From Onchocerca volvulus (lineage: Eukaryota > Nematoda > Chromadorea > Rhabditida > Onchocercidae), in contig HG738139.1 in assembly GCA_000499405.2 (NCBI GenBank), positions 3,810,713 through 3,874,712 of the forward strand: a stretch of 64,000 nucleotides of DNA. The letters run 5' to 3'. This document shows, one piece after another, positions 24,501-39,450 of the stretch (within the stretch, counting starts at the first letter, position 1; each line of letters starts with the position of its first letter). The translations under genes and the position numbers were made by a program. The notes under the pieces are model-generated. The model did not search any database and was not told the origin of the DNA. It saw only the letters and a program-made list of their open reading frames with translations.

Positions 24501-27500
24501 CAAATAAAATATGAATAAGAGAAAGGGAAAAGTTAGCTCGGAATGAGAAACCACAAACTGAAAGATCCTCTGGTGACAGCGCAGCTTTCGCATTAGCCAT
24601 GTAATTGTAGTAACAATTCATTGAGCAGAACGCTAACGTATCATCTTTTGGCTAAAATAAACAAGTCTTTATCAAATAACTTTTGAATTATAGAAATGTA
24701 ATTTCTAAAAATCAAAAAATAAATAGAAAAACAAAAATAAAAAACTGAAGAAAACACTGCAGCGAACCTCATGATCGACAATTCCAAGTTGATGAGCTGT
24801 TTGTCTTACAGCAGGTTGATCAGTTAACGCACCACAATGACGACATGTAAAATCATCGGTTACTGGTGAATCTATCTTCTGGATTTCACCAAGATCGACT
24901 GAAAGAAATCAGTAAAATTATTTTTAAAAAAAAGAAAAAAAAAATGGTTCTCTATTTGAATCATAATCTCGCTGTAGTCCAATCAATCTGAAAAACAATC
25001 ATTTCTCACTTATAAAATTAACAAATAATTGTGGATTTTTATGCCCTGAAAACTTTTGCGCTCAATTCTAATTCAGCAATTCTTTTCAGTTCTCTTATCA
25101 CCATTTTCTTTTTTTCTTTTTTAAGTAAATTAAGATATTAGAAGGAAAATTTTGCATAAAATCAGAACCAGAACCATTTTTAAGAAGATTATAGAACTAC
25201 TGAAAAGAGATCACTCTCACAACTAACGTTTTGAAGGTTCAGGAGTTTGGGGCGGAGTATCAAATTCATAGTTTGGCAATTGTTCCATACCCAGCAGCAC
25301 CATTAACTGCCTTAGACCAGCTTCAGCATCAAGACTGCCTTCTGTACCTTCGAATACAATACTGACCTCTACTTTTTTTGGTGACTCACGCTTCTGAAAT
25401 ATATTTAAACAATTTTTATTTCATCTAAAGATATCGAAATATTAACGGTATTTTCGATTGAAATGTATTTCAAAATCTGCATTTCCATATAATAATTTAT
25501 TGTTAATGTTATTTTAAGACTAAATTTATTTTAATTTATTATTAATACTACTTTTCTTTTCACTGAATTCAGCGAACTGATGAAAAAATTTTGACACTAA
25601 AAATTAATTCAATTAAAAAAACAAAAAAATTGTCTCCAATTATTTCTGCACCATGATTTCTAGACAATTTTTTCCATTCATATTTATCACTACTTTTCGA
25701 TTATATTTACAATGCTAAACATGAAAAAAAAAGAAAGAATGATTTTCTTACATATTTCATAATAATGATTATTTTACTCCTTTTTAAATTAACAAAAAAG
25801 CTTGAGAATGACTATTTCATAAACCTTGAAAAATGCGTATCTTGGTGGTGCTTCTGGTACTACTGATTCAGGTATCCTTGAAATCTGCCGTAAAGGAGGA
25901 GAGCCCGAACGACGAACTACCGAAAGTGCTCGCATTTTACTTACAGGTTTTTCCCTTTCTTGCAATCCTCTTGGAACTGTGCATCTTGTTCTAGAAGTAC
26001 ATACTGATTTGTCAATTAAGTTTTTAAACAGTAGCAAATTACCTGCATAAATTATGAAATTCAAAATATAATTAATAAGAAATAAAAGTAGAACTAAACC
26101 TGTATAAAATCGGCAATTTTATATCAGCCGCGAAATCAGACATTGTTTGATAAAGTGAAGTCTCATCGAAAGGACATTGAAAGAGACGAGTATAATAATC
26201 ACCCATAAAAGCAAGCTGTACATCACCGATTTCATTACCTTTGATTGATGGCTTATCTGGAAGATAATGAGAAAATTTAGAATGAATTCTTCGGAAGTTA
26301 ATAAGCAAAATCTAAATAAATATTGGTAACTAAATAGACAAAAATAATTCGCAACATAACTATCAGGTTTATCTGCTGATCGGTTAAACAGAGTTCAAGG
26401 TTAGTGTTCAATCACAGGACTGTATTAACATTGAACAAAATCGCTGAATTAAATTACACATTCACTTCCTTATTTTCTGAATTTCACCAAAACGAAATGA
26501 ATTCAAGAGATTCGATTTCTTTAAAGCAAAAAATGTTTAGAATATTTTGACAAACCTATTCGATCTGGTAAATCTGTAACACCAAACATGGCATAAGATG
26601 ACCGACCAATGCGAGATATAGGTTCAATAGCACTTCGAGGAAGTTGCGGACAAAGACGAAGTTGAGTCGAAATCCGTTCTAGCAATAATTCATACTCATT
26701 ATTGTTTCCAACACCAAGTTTCTTTTGTTGACTGCGCTTCTTTTTCGGCTTTGGTGGGACTGAAAAAGGGGAATTGATGAATCCACAGTAAAAATTTTCA
26801 TTTTCCAACGACTTAATTAGAAAGTTCAGGTTAATTGTCGACCAATAGAATAATTATCCCATCAATATTTTCAATCTTCATAGAAACTCACTATTGAACT
26901 CCAACCCGGAAAAAGAATTTCTCTGTGATGGATATTCTTTCTTCATCTGTGATTCTAGAAGTCTTTTCAGCATTCCGCTTTTTCGAGCAGCTTCAGCACC
27001 TGAAATAATTTTGAAAGAAAAAAAAAAAAAAAAAAAAACATAGTTCAGTAGGGAATGATGCCAAATTACTTGATATTTTTTTCAGAAAGAAAGGAAAAAA
27101 GGAATGTATCATTGTTTCAAATTTTTGAGAAAGCATATACCATCAACCATTATAACAGCTTGTGTTATCAAACGATCAACAACATCATAAATATCCCGTT
27201 CAAATTCTGTGGTAAGAGTCTCAGCGGTAATATCATTAAGCAATGCTGGTCCTTTGCATTCTTCACTGCGATCATCGTCACGTTTTTTTCGTTTTCCCCT
27301 TCCACTCCGATATTGCCATTCCGTTGAGCTCGATGACCCTGGTCGACCGCTAGATGGTGTTGGAGAATCTTAAGAACATCAAAAACATTTATTAATTGTG
27401 TATCATTTTTTATCTCTTACAATTTCATTAACAAAAAATTATCTGAATCGCTTCGAAAGAAAAAAAAAAGTCATTTTTAAATTAAATATCTTATCTCCTA

Positions 27501-30500
27501 ACTTAATTTGAAGTCTGTTATGAGAAAAGAGCGAGAAAATTTGTCCTATCTTCTGCAACATTACTACCTTTGAATAAAGTTCTGAAAAAAATGAAACAAA
27601 TGAATAAAAATCTATACCCGAACATATTTGCGTAGTTTCTGTCTCACTTTTTGGAGTTGTACCATAACCAGAATGATTGTGCTCAGACATTTGATTAGCG
27701 CCAGGTTGATAAGTAGGCCGATTGTTAGCCATTACACCAAATGCTGGATATGACGGTGGAGGTCGAATACCATTGTTTGGAGACATCATATCAGTAGGCG
27801 CAGGAGGTATACTACTTTGCAGTTGTTTTGTGCGCGCAGCATTTACATGCAGGCCAACAGGTTGCACAACAGGTGTCATCTGCGGAATTAATTCTGGTGG
27901 TATGCTGTTCTTGACTTCAAAATCACGAACATTCGAAGAATGGAGTTTAATATCTCGCTTACAATTTTCTAAATCTTTTTGCCGAATTGGTATAGCATTG
28001 GCAAGTGTTGTGAGTGAATGTCTGAAAAAACATCAATAATGCTAAATCAGAAACAATTTCAAATGAAATAAAATCGAAAATACAGCACATTTATTTTGAC
28101 GAACTAACACTAAGAGATATTCTATCATGGATTCATTGCATTTTTTTCGTATCACGTCGTATCCAGTTTATATAACATTAATAATAGTAAAAGCATTATA
28201 TTTGAAGTAAACTAACATAAATTTTTCTCCCCTATTTTGACCAAAACTGAAATTAAAATGAAAATATAAAAACAATAATAAACAGACCTGTCATTTTCGC
28301 TCAACTCAATTTCGATTCGCTGTCCGTGAGCGTCGTACTGCTGATTGTTTTTATTTAGTTGTCTTCTTTTCGCAGTGAGATTTTTTTTCTGTTTCCGCAT
28401 CCGAGCTAAGTCATTTTCAATTGCCTAAAATTGCGTTTTGCAAGAAAAGTAAAATTTTTATACGGTGAAAATAATATTTATTACCTTTTAAATTGAAAAC
28501 CTCAAATAATTTAAAAGGAAACCATTGAGCAGAAATATTTCTTGACAAGTAAAGATACTAAATACGGTAACAACTAGATGAAAAAATGTGATTAATCCAA
28601 TGACATGACTCCTTAGCGCCAAATAATGAATATCGAAAAGAAAATAATGATATCAACAGTATACATACCAATTGATATTTCGCTAATTCATTACTTCGTT
28701 TTTGCAACAAACTGTAATTATCTAGAACTTCCTTGCTCAAATGAGTAATTATAGATTGTGGATTTCTAATAGGTGCAGGTCTAGATTGAGATGCATTAAC
28801 AAACGAACCACCTTCCTGAAAGATGAACATAAGTAACGTAAAGTCTCATGATGTCAATAATAAAATTGTGAGAGTCAATAATAATCAAAAATTACTGTTC
28901 ACTATGTCGCATTCATCTACATTTATTGATCATCTTTGCTTTCATAATTATAAAGAGTTAACAATATGACCAAAAAATAATTTTCTACTAAAAATAATGT
29001 TGTACATTATAATTTAAAACAAAATGAAAAATTCCTTTCTTACTGGAAGTCAAAACATCAGGAAAAGTACTTGTTCAGAATGAAAATACTGCTGCTGCGC
29101 TGCTCCATAAGGTTGAACCATGGAGATATCTACGGAACCTACAGGTGTATTCTGACCCATTACACATTCGCTACCACCATAAGGCATTGTTGGAACTTTG
29201 AAACGTTCATTATATTCTGCCTAAATACAAATGACAAGTTTATTTTTTCCTGACATAATTATAAATGTGTGGATTTTATAAATCATGTTAATCGGTATAA
29301 TAATAAGGATGCAGGATGATTTGAAAAGAGTATAAATTCTGCCTCAGAACGGCAATATCCCGGTACATTCTCTTGTCCTGGCAACATTCCATATCGATTT
29401 GGGCCAACGATGGCTCGAACAACGCCGGTAGGAGCTGACGTTGATGTTGTAATACGCTTTGCCCGTGGTTGCTACAATATATTTTCAAGTTAAATACTGA
29501 TTAGATTTTAATCACAATATATTTAAAACGAAAAATATTCTCACCTTCACTCTATTTGCTCGATTTTCTCTTGCCTTATTTACATATTGTTGCCTACTGC
29601 TCGCATCCAAAGATCTCCACATTCGATGAATATGTTTCACACGTTCTGGCCATTCCGGATATTGCTCTTTCCACTGCGGGTAATTAATGTTCGCATAAAG
29701 AACAGCAGCTTTGGTAGCACGTTCGCCTAAAGGTTCATCTTCTTCCCACTTTTCTGTTGCTTGATTCACTCGTTCGGTACAAGTATCACCCATCTTAAAT
29801 TGCTATTAAGTTTTACAAGCTATATAAGTAACATTAAAACTCTGCAACTTCCAGGAAAAAAAGTTTTTTTTTTTTTTAAGAAGTACCTGACTACTAGATC
29901 TGGGCTGCGTATAGATACCGGTTTGACTATAACCAGATACATGTACATTTTGACGAATATTTCCCTGAGTAAGATTACTTGTTGAAGCAATCGTAAATCT
30001 TCGAGTCTAAATACAAAGAAAAGGAAAAAAAAATAGTCGTGGTTTCAGAATGCAATTTCATATAACAGCAAATTCTAAATAATTGCACTCGAAAAAAACA
30101 AATTCTTGTAACGAATCATAGATAATACCTGTTGACCGGAACACAAAGTCTGAGATCGTATAGGACCACCATGAGGACTAACAGTTATTTGACCATCTTC
30201 ACTGCAGGGTCCCATTTTATCTAAAACATTCATCATAAAATTAACTAAACTGGAAACAATATTAAATGCAAAATAGTTTGGAAAATTTTCGTTGAAATTA
30301 CCAATTATTAACTTTTTAGCACTATTTTTATTTCTTTTTTTTTTATTATTAATTGCATAAAATAATTCAAACAAATAACATCTCAATGAGACCTAAGGAA
30401 GCAGTTGAGCACTGCATACCACTTTTCTAGTGCAACGAATCTTGTAATAAATAAATATCTATTTCCAGATAACATGGGTCATAAGGTTATGAATGAATCA

Positions 30501-33500
30501 ATATGATTTTCAAATAATGAGTCACAAAGACATTATAAAATAAGACAAATGGCAAAAGGTCAGAAAGGAAGACTGCTTGTTGGTTATCAAGAGAGTTATT
30601 CTCCACGATGGTTGACTTCATTTGTTTATATAACGTTAGTAAAAGATTTTGTTCGGATTGAGATAAATTGTTAGCGCAAAAAAAAATTGAAAATTATATT
30701 TGACTAATAAAAACTAAGTATGATTATTTGAAGTAATACCACTCAATGCATTTTCCAATGTTTCGTCATCATCATCATCTTCATCACCGTCCAGTAACAA
30801 TTCATTTAAATCCAAATTATCAAAATCAATTTCTTCCATATTTCCAAGAATATCATTCTCCGTTATATTGCCCAAAAGGCTCTCACTTTCACGTAAAGCC
30901 TAAAGTTTGAATGCAATTTACCTCTAAAGACAACCATTTAAGGACAAAAAATTTTGTTTCTTAAAAAGTAATGAATAAATTTAAAATATTTTTTACTACG
31001 ATGTTCTAGCAAAATTCAGCACAAGCAGCTAAAAAATAGGTGTCTACAATATATTTGATATATTAATAACCTCAGAATCCATTTCGTTCAATTCACAGGC
31101 TTCTTTTTGCTTATCGATGATCAAAGTCGCTTTCTGATGCTCCATCAAATTCGGTTCATCTACTACAACATCTAACAAACATCTTCCTTCAATTGGTCTC
31201 ATACCAAAAAAGCTTTCCTGAAAATAGAGTCACATACTTATTAGCATTTATTTTGTTTTCTATTATTTTCTCGTGAGAATGTGAGTTTTATTTATAATCT
31301 CGCATTTCTGGTCATAAAATACGACCGAACACTAATTACCAAGATTGAAAACTCTCGTTTATGATACAAAACTACCTAAATCAAAATATATGTATTACTG
31401 GGCTCACCTGAATAACTGGCGGATAATTGTCTTCCAGCTGTGATCTCCTTGGTTTTCGGAAACGTTTTATTTTTGGCTTTGCAGAATCCTCTTCTATACA
31501 ATTCTCATCTTCCGCATTTGATAAACGATGTCGAGGTACCTGACCGACCCAATGATATCAGCATAAGTTGAAAGGAAATTAAAAAGCAAAAATTAAAATC
31601 AGTAATTACATGAAAAAGAAATACCTTTACAAAAAATCCACCAATACCCAATTTCATCACTCGTCGACCAGGACCACCGCTTCGTATTCCTCGACCTCGA
31701 CCATTCATCCCTGCATTCATTCCAAAGCCAGAACTATCTATATCATCTTCTTCCATTGGTTCTGAAAAGCTTCATGAAATAAAACTTGATAATAATGAAA
31801 GCTATTTAAACAGTATATTAATTTTATAAGCACATCAAGAACTGTCACAGTGATACTGTTATACGCAGCAAATTACAAAAATTTCGGAAACCCTAACAAT
31901 ATTATCAATGTTTAAATTTCAATCAGACCAGTAATTGTCAGGTTTATTATTTTGCTGACATCTAAAATCGTTTTCACAGATTATTTCAAAAGTTAAGATA
32001 TATTTTTAGCCATTAGCCATTGTTATTATAGCAAGTAGTTCTCATAAAACTTGGAAAATTTCCAAACAGAAAAAGAATTGAATTTGCAATGCTTCAACCT
32101 TCAAACGAATGAGATCTCGGTGCGAAAAAGTATGACGGGAAATCGTAGACAGAATCAGCGCTGCTAGGATAGCGAAAAAGTGCTCCACCACAACGTAAAT
32201 GCAATACTTCGAGTGCGCATTTATTCATCGTCACATTATCGCATACCAAAACGTTATAAGCATCGCTAGCTACGTTACCTTGAGGACGACATAAAGAGCA
32301 ACGGAAACCATTTTCTGATGCAGTTTCAAACATTTCATCATTGTACAGCTCTTCACATTTGCCATGGAGCCATCTAAATAGAGCTTACCACATTTTTCAA
32401 TTTAAATATAACCACTTGAACATAACTTTGATTAATTCTATTATTTAAGCAGTTGATTCCAAATATCACAGTTAAACATGAATTCACCTATCCACATGAA
32501 CAAAAATATTCTTACTATCCCATAAACAAGAAAGAAAATACCTTTTTTATGTAAAGAAGCTGAACAAAAACTCAAATTTTTAATGAGCACAGTTTGTATA
32601 ACAAAATGTGAAATATCGCTGGCATACCTTGCACAGTGCTGACATTTAATGATATTATCACCAATTTCATAAAATCGCAAACATTTAGGACATCTTCGAA
32701 GCGTGAAACATGCTTCACAAAAACGCTGATTATCCGCAATATTGGTTATTTGCTTCCCACAACGCCGACAAGCTGAACACCTAAAAAAAATTGCTGTTAT
32801 AAGATAACACTTATCGACAGATCAAATTGATAAGAAAAATTTTCAGAAAAACTGAAGAAATTTGCTAATATACCATTTACAACGCCATGGTCCATGTGGA
32901 ATTCGCTCGAGAGGTGGTTCCAAACAATAAATGTGATATGAAATGTCACATTCATCACATAGAATCAAGTTGGATTCGTCATGTCCATCGCCACACCCTT
33001 CGCAAACCATGCAATCCAGACAACGCCATCCTCTTCTTATTATTGTGGAATTGAGCTAAAAAAAAGTTGAGTCTCATATTATGGGAAATTTTTTTGGAAA
33101 AGGAAATGAAGAGTAATGTTAAGTTCAGTTTTGCAAGAATTATACTTCCTGAACAATATTCTCTCGGTGACAAAGATGACATTAGAAGTAGTTCATGGAT
33201 CATATGACTTTTCTGAAACAAGCTATCACTACATATCCCGCTTAATCTATGTTATATTTCGCGAATGAATGTAGGATAAACTTGAATCCTTAAAATATAG
33301 CAGAACAAAATTTAACGTACAGGAAATAAGACAGGATAGCCAAACCTTGTCATGTAAACCGACACAATATGTGTGATAACTTTGTGAGCAAGTAGCGCAT
33401 GTAACCATTGTTCTTTCAACATCTTTTCCAATACTACCACAAATTAAACACAAAGGCATTTGTAAGAAGTAGGAGTTCTCAGCACACGTTACAACTACTG

Positions 33501-35394
33501 TCCTGATATAATCATTCTCTTCCATACGATGTCGAGTATCGTCCATTTCTGAACTTTCCTGATCTACATCTCGATTTGCTGCTGCCGCATTGACCATTGC
33601 CAACATTGCTGATGTCTTACCACCTCTATATACAAAAACAAATCGATGTTGTTCTATCATATAAAAAAAAAAGAACCATTTATATAAACTAATTATATTC
33701 CATAAGTGATATTTCCATTTTCGAAAATAAAACTTAAATGTAATAAAAGATTACAATATTTGAATGTAATGATATGCACTTGAGAAATATCAAAAGTACA
33801 AACTTCAAATCTTATGTAATTTGGCTTAAAATATTGGCATTTTTTTAATATCTCTGCTAGAAATACTCAAAAAACTATATATAAATTATATATATATAAA
33901 CTATATATATATATATATATAACTATATATAAAACTATATATATAAAACTATATATAAAACTATATATAAACTATATATAAATTTGTTTAAAAAACAACC
34001 TTGGTCGACGTCCTCTGCCATTCTTATTTCCACCTCTTCCACCTCGTTTTCCTCGATGCGAATGAATTACTTCAGTGAAATCACTCATTCCACCAAGTGA
34101 ACGGGTTCGCGAAGTTATTCCACGACCGTAAGGCTTTTTCACTCCACCTCCACGCGATGTTCGACTGAAGTTACAAGAAGTATCACTTCGTTCTCTTCTG
34201 AAAGTGTTTGAACCATGAAGATCTTTCATTATTTTTCTATTCTTAAAAATACTGCATTTCTCCTTAAAAATCAGTCGAAAGCTAACATAAAATGACTAAA
34301 ACAATTAAACCTGGAACTGAATCGCAGTTCATCAGTTGTATCGCCAGTATTACTGAACTCAGGGAATGAACCGGGCGAGGCTCTACAAGAAGACATCGGT
34401 CCACTCAACGCGGTAGATCCAGATGGAGACATTGACGGAACTTGTCCTACAATTTCAGTAATGTTAGTATTTAATTTTGATATAAAATTTTTTTGCCAAC
34501 AAACTTTGCTCATTATATTTCATTTGAATTGTTACATATCTAACTCGAAAACACTGCAATGAAGCAGAAAATCGTTAAGGATTAATTTGTATTGCGTTTC
34601 AAAAAATCATGCATTGCAAAAATAAATGTTTCAATGCAAACTGATACCTGTAGATTGATGGATATTGAAAAAGTCACCAAAAGTATCCAACTGAGATAGT
34701 GACATCAGTGGGCTATTTCTGTTAGAAGGTGAATCCATGCAATATGGATTGTCAAGCGGGATACTACGTGATGTTTCATCGTGAGTGGAAATGGAGGTTG
34801 GTGACGCCGCAACGGAACTATTGCCGGTTGATATCATCATCGCATCTGCGACCAACGGTGAATTACGACATATCGGACAAACATATTCAGTCTCCACCGC
34901 ATTTGTGCTTAATGAATCGGAGTCACAATCCGAATGTGTAAACCTGCAAAATCTTCCCGACATCACATTTATGATTTATGATGTAATTCAATCTTTTTTT
35001 TTAACAGCAAGTCGATAACAATCATGAATTATCGAGGGTTATAAATATTTCCTTAAACTAATGAGTATAAGTGCTGCACAAATACTCGCTCTTTTTTTCC
35101 GATTTTTAAATTATATCTAAAGAAAAAAAAAAAGATACTTCCTGCACGAACTGCATGACCGTACATTGACAGTTGATATAATTGGACGAGTACAAAGTGC
35201 GCAAGTTAGACTTGACGAGTTCATGCGAAAAATGCATGCCAATTGACACCCATCATTAAATAATAAATAACCCTAAAATAAGTTCTGTAACTTAGTTCCG
35301 ACAGTAAGAAAAATAAAACGATATATCTCGCACCACAAATTAAAAATCTTACCACTTGAACAAAACATGTATTGCATAAAAAAGTATGAGGCAT
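20797..35394 (-). CDS. set-16: KMT2C/KMT2D-type histone H3K4 methyltransferase
   Basis: Catalytic subunit of a COMPASS-like complex that methylates H3K4, mainly at enhancers. I join 41 exons to 2,320 residues, near C. elegans SET-16 in size. Exon starts, in transcript order: 35394, 35272, 34943, 34446, 34197, 33625, 33055, 32780, 32373, 31761, 31539, 31217, 30899, 30220, 30006, 29793, 29471, 29220, 28815, 28424, 28021, 27368, 26999, 26759, 26256, 25990, 25393, 24898, 24651, 24481, 24135, 23947, 23602, 23331, 23026, 22702, 22435, 22208, 21853, 21365, 20889 (stop 20797-20799). Domains: N-terminal PHD (CALC..CSSC..HSDC..CPIC), Arg/Gly-rich AT-hook-like stretch, three tandem PHDs (about 328-500), LNELL box, HMG box (829-911), coiled coil, extended PHD (about 1783-1890), FYRN, FYRC, WDR5-binding GCARCEP, SET (about 2177-2300; [16 protein letters not shown]) and post-[14 protein letters not shown] plus ePHD-FYRN/C separates it from KMT2A/B and SETD1. 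Weak junctions: exon 17 donor, exon 26 acceptor. Confidence 0.94.
21483..21542. repeat. A15/T32 inverted homopolymer pair in KMT2-type intron
   Basis: A15 (21483-21497) and T32 (21511-21542) lie 13 bases apart in the 216-base intron 21366-21581. In RNA they could pair into a stem. Confidence 0.75.
33870..33985. repeat. TA-rich tandem repeat in KMT2-type intron
   Basis: Repeated ACTATATATAAA-like units and pure TA runs, in the intron between the Arg/Gly-rich exon and the tandem-PHD exon (33626-33999). Likely length-variable. Confidence 0.85.
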
Positions 35395-35914
35395 CCTATC
35401 AGAAATACTGGTATTATTTTTTTGACAATTACTTATTTTCCTCTAACTTTAAATATATTTGCCAGAGCTAAAAATTTCTAAAAAGTTTGCAGCTGACCAT
35501 CTCGTCTGTCAAGTAATTACAGTGAAAAAGAAAAACTCCCTCCCAAAAAAAATTACAAGCACATAATGCCAGCCATTGTATTTGAAAAACAGAGGATGCA
35601 AACCTCCTGGAGAAATTTTACTAAAGTTAATAAGAACTTTATTCAAAAAAATTCATGCAAACCAATATTTTAAAATATTTACGATATGCTTCTAATGCAA
35701 AAGATGCACATTTACTACTTTGTGTAATTCATCACTTTAAGATTACTTGTAGAAAGAGTTTCATCACAGATTTTCAATAATTGATATTAATTTCAACTAT
35801 GGAGCAAAAAAATATCTAAGCATGGATTAAAAAGTTAAGAAAAATATGAATGCGAAAAAATATTTGTGAATGCATAATATATTGCTCAATTACAACGAAT
35901 TAAAAATGAGGAGA
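35395..35914 (-). other. Spacer between Rpt6 and KMT2-type gene
   Basis: 520 bases between the rpt-6 stop and the next ATG on the same strand. A minus-strand AATAAA sits at 35638-35643, and a weak acceptor (TACCAG, ending at 35408) lies 13 bases before the set-16 ATG. No ORF. The spacing allows an operon or a short independent promoter. Confidence 0.5.
35638..35643 (-). terminator. Candidate polyadenylation signal, rpt-6
   Basis: AATAAA on the minus strand, about 275 bases past the rpt-6 stop and 245 bases before the next ATG. Confidence 0.35.
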
Positions 35915-38736
<2,822 letters not shown>

Positions 38737-38742
38737 ATTTTC

Positions 38743-39352
38743 CTGCAGGTTCCTGCAAACTTTGCCACATATAACTAACTAAAATCATGTTATTAATTAA
38801 TTAAAATCGATTTGCATTAGAATTAGTTAAAAATTAATTGATGTAAGCAAAAATTAATCAAACATGCTTTAAATAAAAAAGGAAAAGCAATATTGAATTC
38901 GTCTTTACGTTTCATTTCAATAAATTATTCAAAAGACTGCATTACATATTATAACCGTCCCACAATCAAAAAACTTAGTCATTCGAGGTGCAATTCTCTT
39001 CCCCGACCTCCCCGAAACTTCCCGGAAAACTGATTTACTTTTATTTTGTCCATTTTGTTAGCAGAAAGATGAAATACACCGCGTTAGCGAATGATAAAAT
39101 AAGTAAACTTCGGATACGATGACCCGATATACAATGGCCATGAATTGATAAGAGATGGCTACATGTGCGCGTGTGTGTATACGTATGTGACGTGTATGTG
39201 CGTGTGGACGTGTGTGTGCACGTGTATGTGCATATGCGGACCTACGTGTACTTCTGCATGTGTATATGTTTGTAGTTGCATTTCAAGACTTAAATGATGC
39301 ATATGCGGGATTTTGATGAAGCTGTAGTTTGAATGAATTTTCAAAATTTCAG
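38743..39352. promoter_or_regulatory. Bidirectional promoter region, rpt-6 / TAO kinase
   Basis: The two ATGs are 715 bases apart, pointing outward. The region holds a C-rich patch near 38998-39027 with TTCCCGGAA (a STAT-type palindrome), an ATGATAAA at 39091-39098 that fits the nematode SKN-1 consensus WWTRTCAT on the other strand, and a GT/GC alternating tract at 39162-39232. It ends in AAATTTCAG (39344-39352), a good spliced-leader acceptor 98 bases before the kinase ATG. Motif function is inferred from consensus only. Confidence 0.5.
39162..39232. repeat. Alternating purine-pyrimidine (GT/AC-rich) tract
   Basis: Mostly TG/CG/TA alternation over about 70 bases (GTGCGCGTGTGTGTATACGT and similar). 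It stands out from the AT-rich surroundings and is the type of sequence prone to Z-DNA. Confidence 0.8.
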
Positions 39353-39450
39353 AGATAGCAATATTTAAGGAGCCTGATAGCTTCTAGTTCGTATTATATC
39401 GGACAAGTTCTGCGGAACTTCCTATGGATTTCGGGTATTAAATATCGGTA

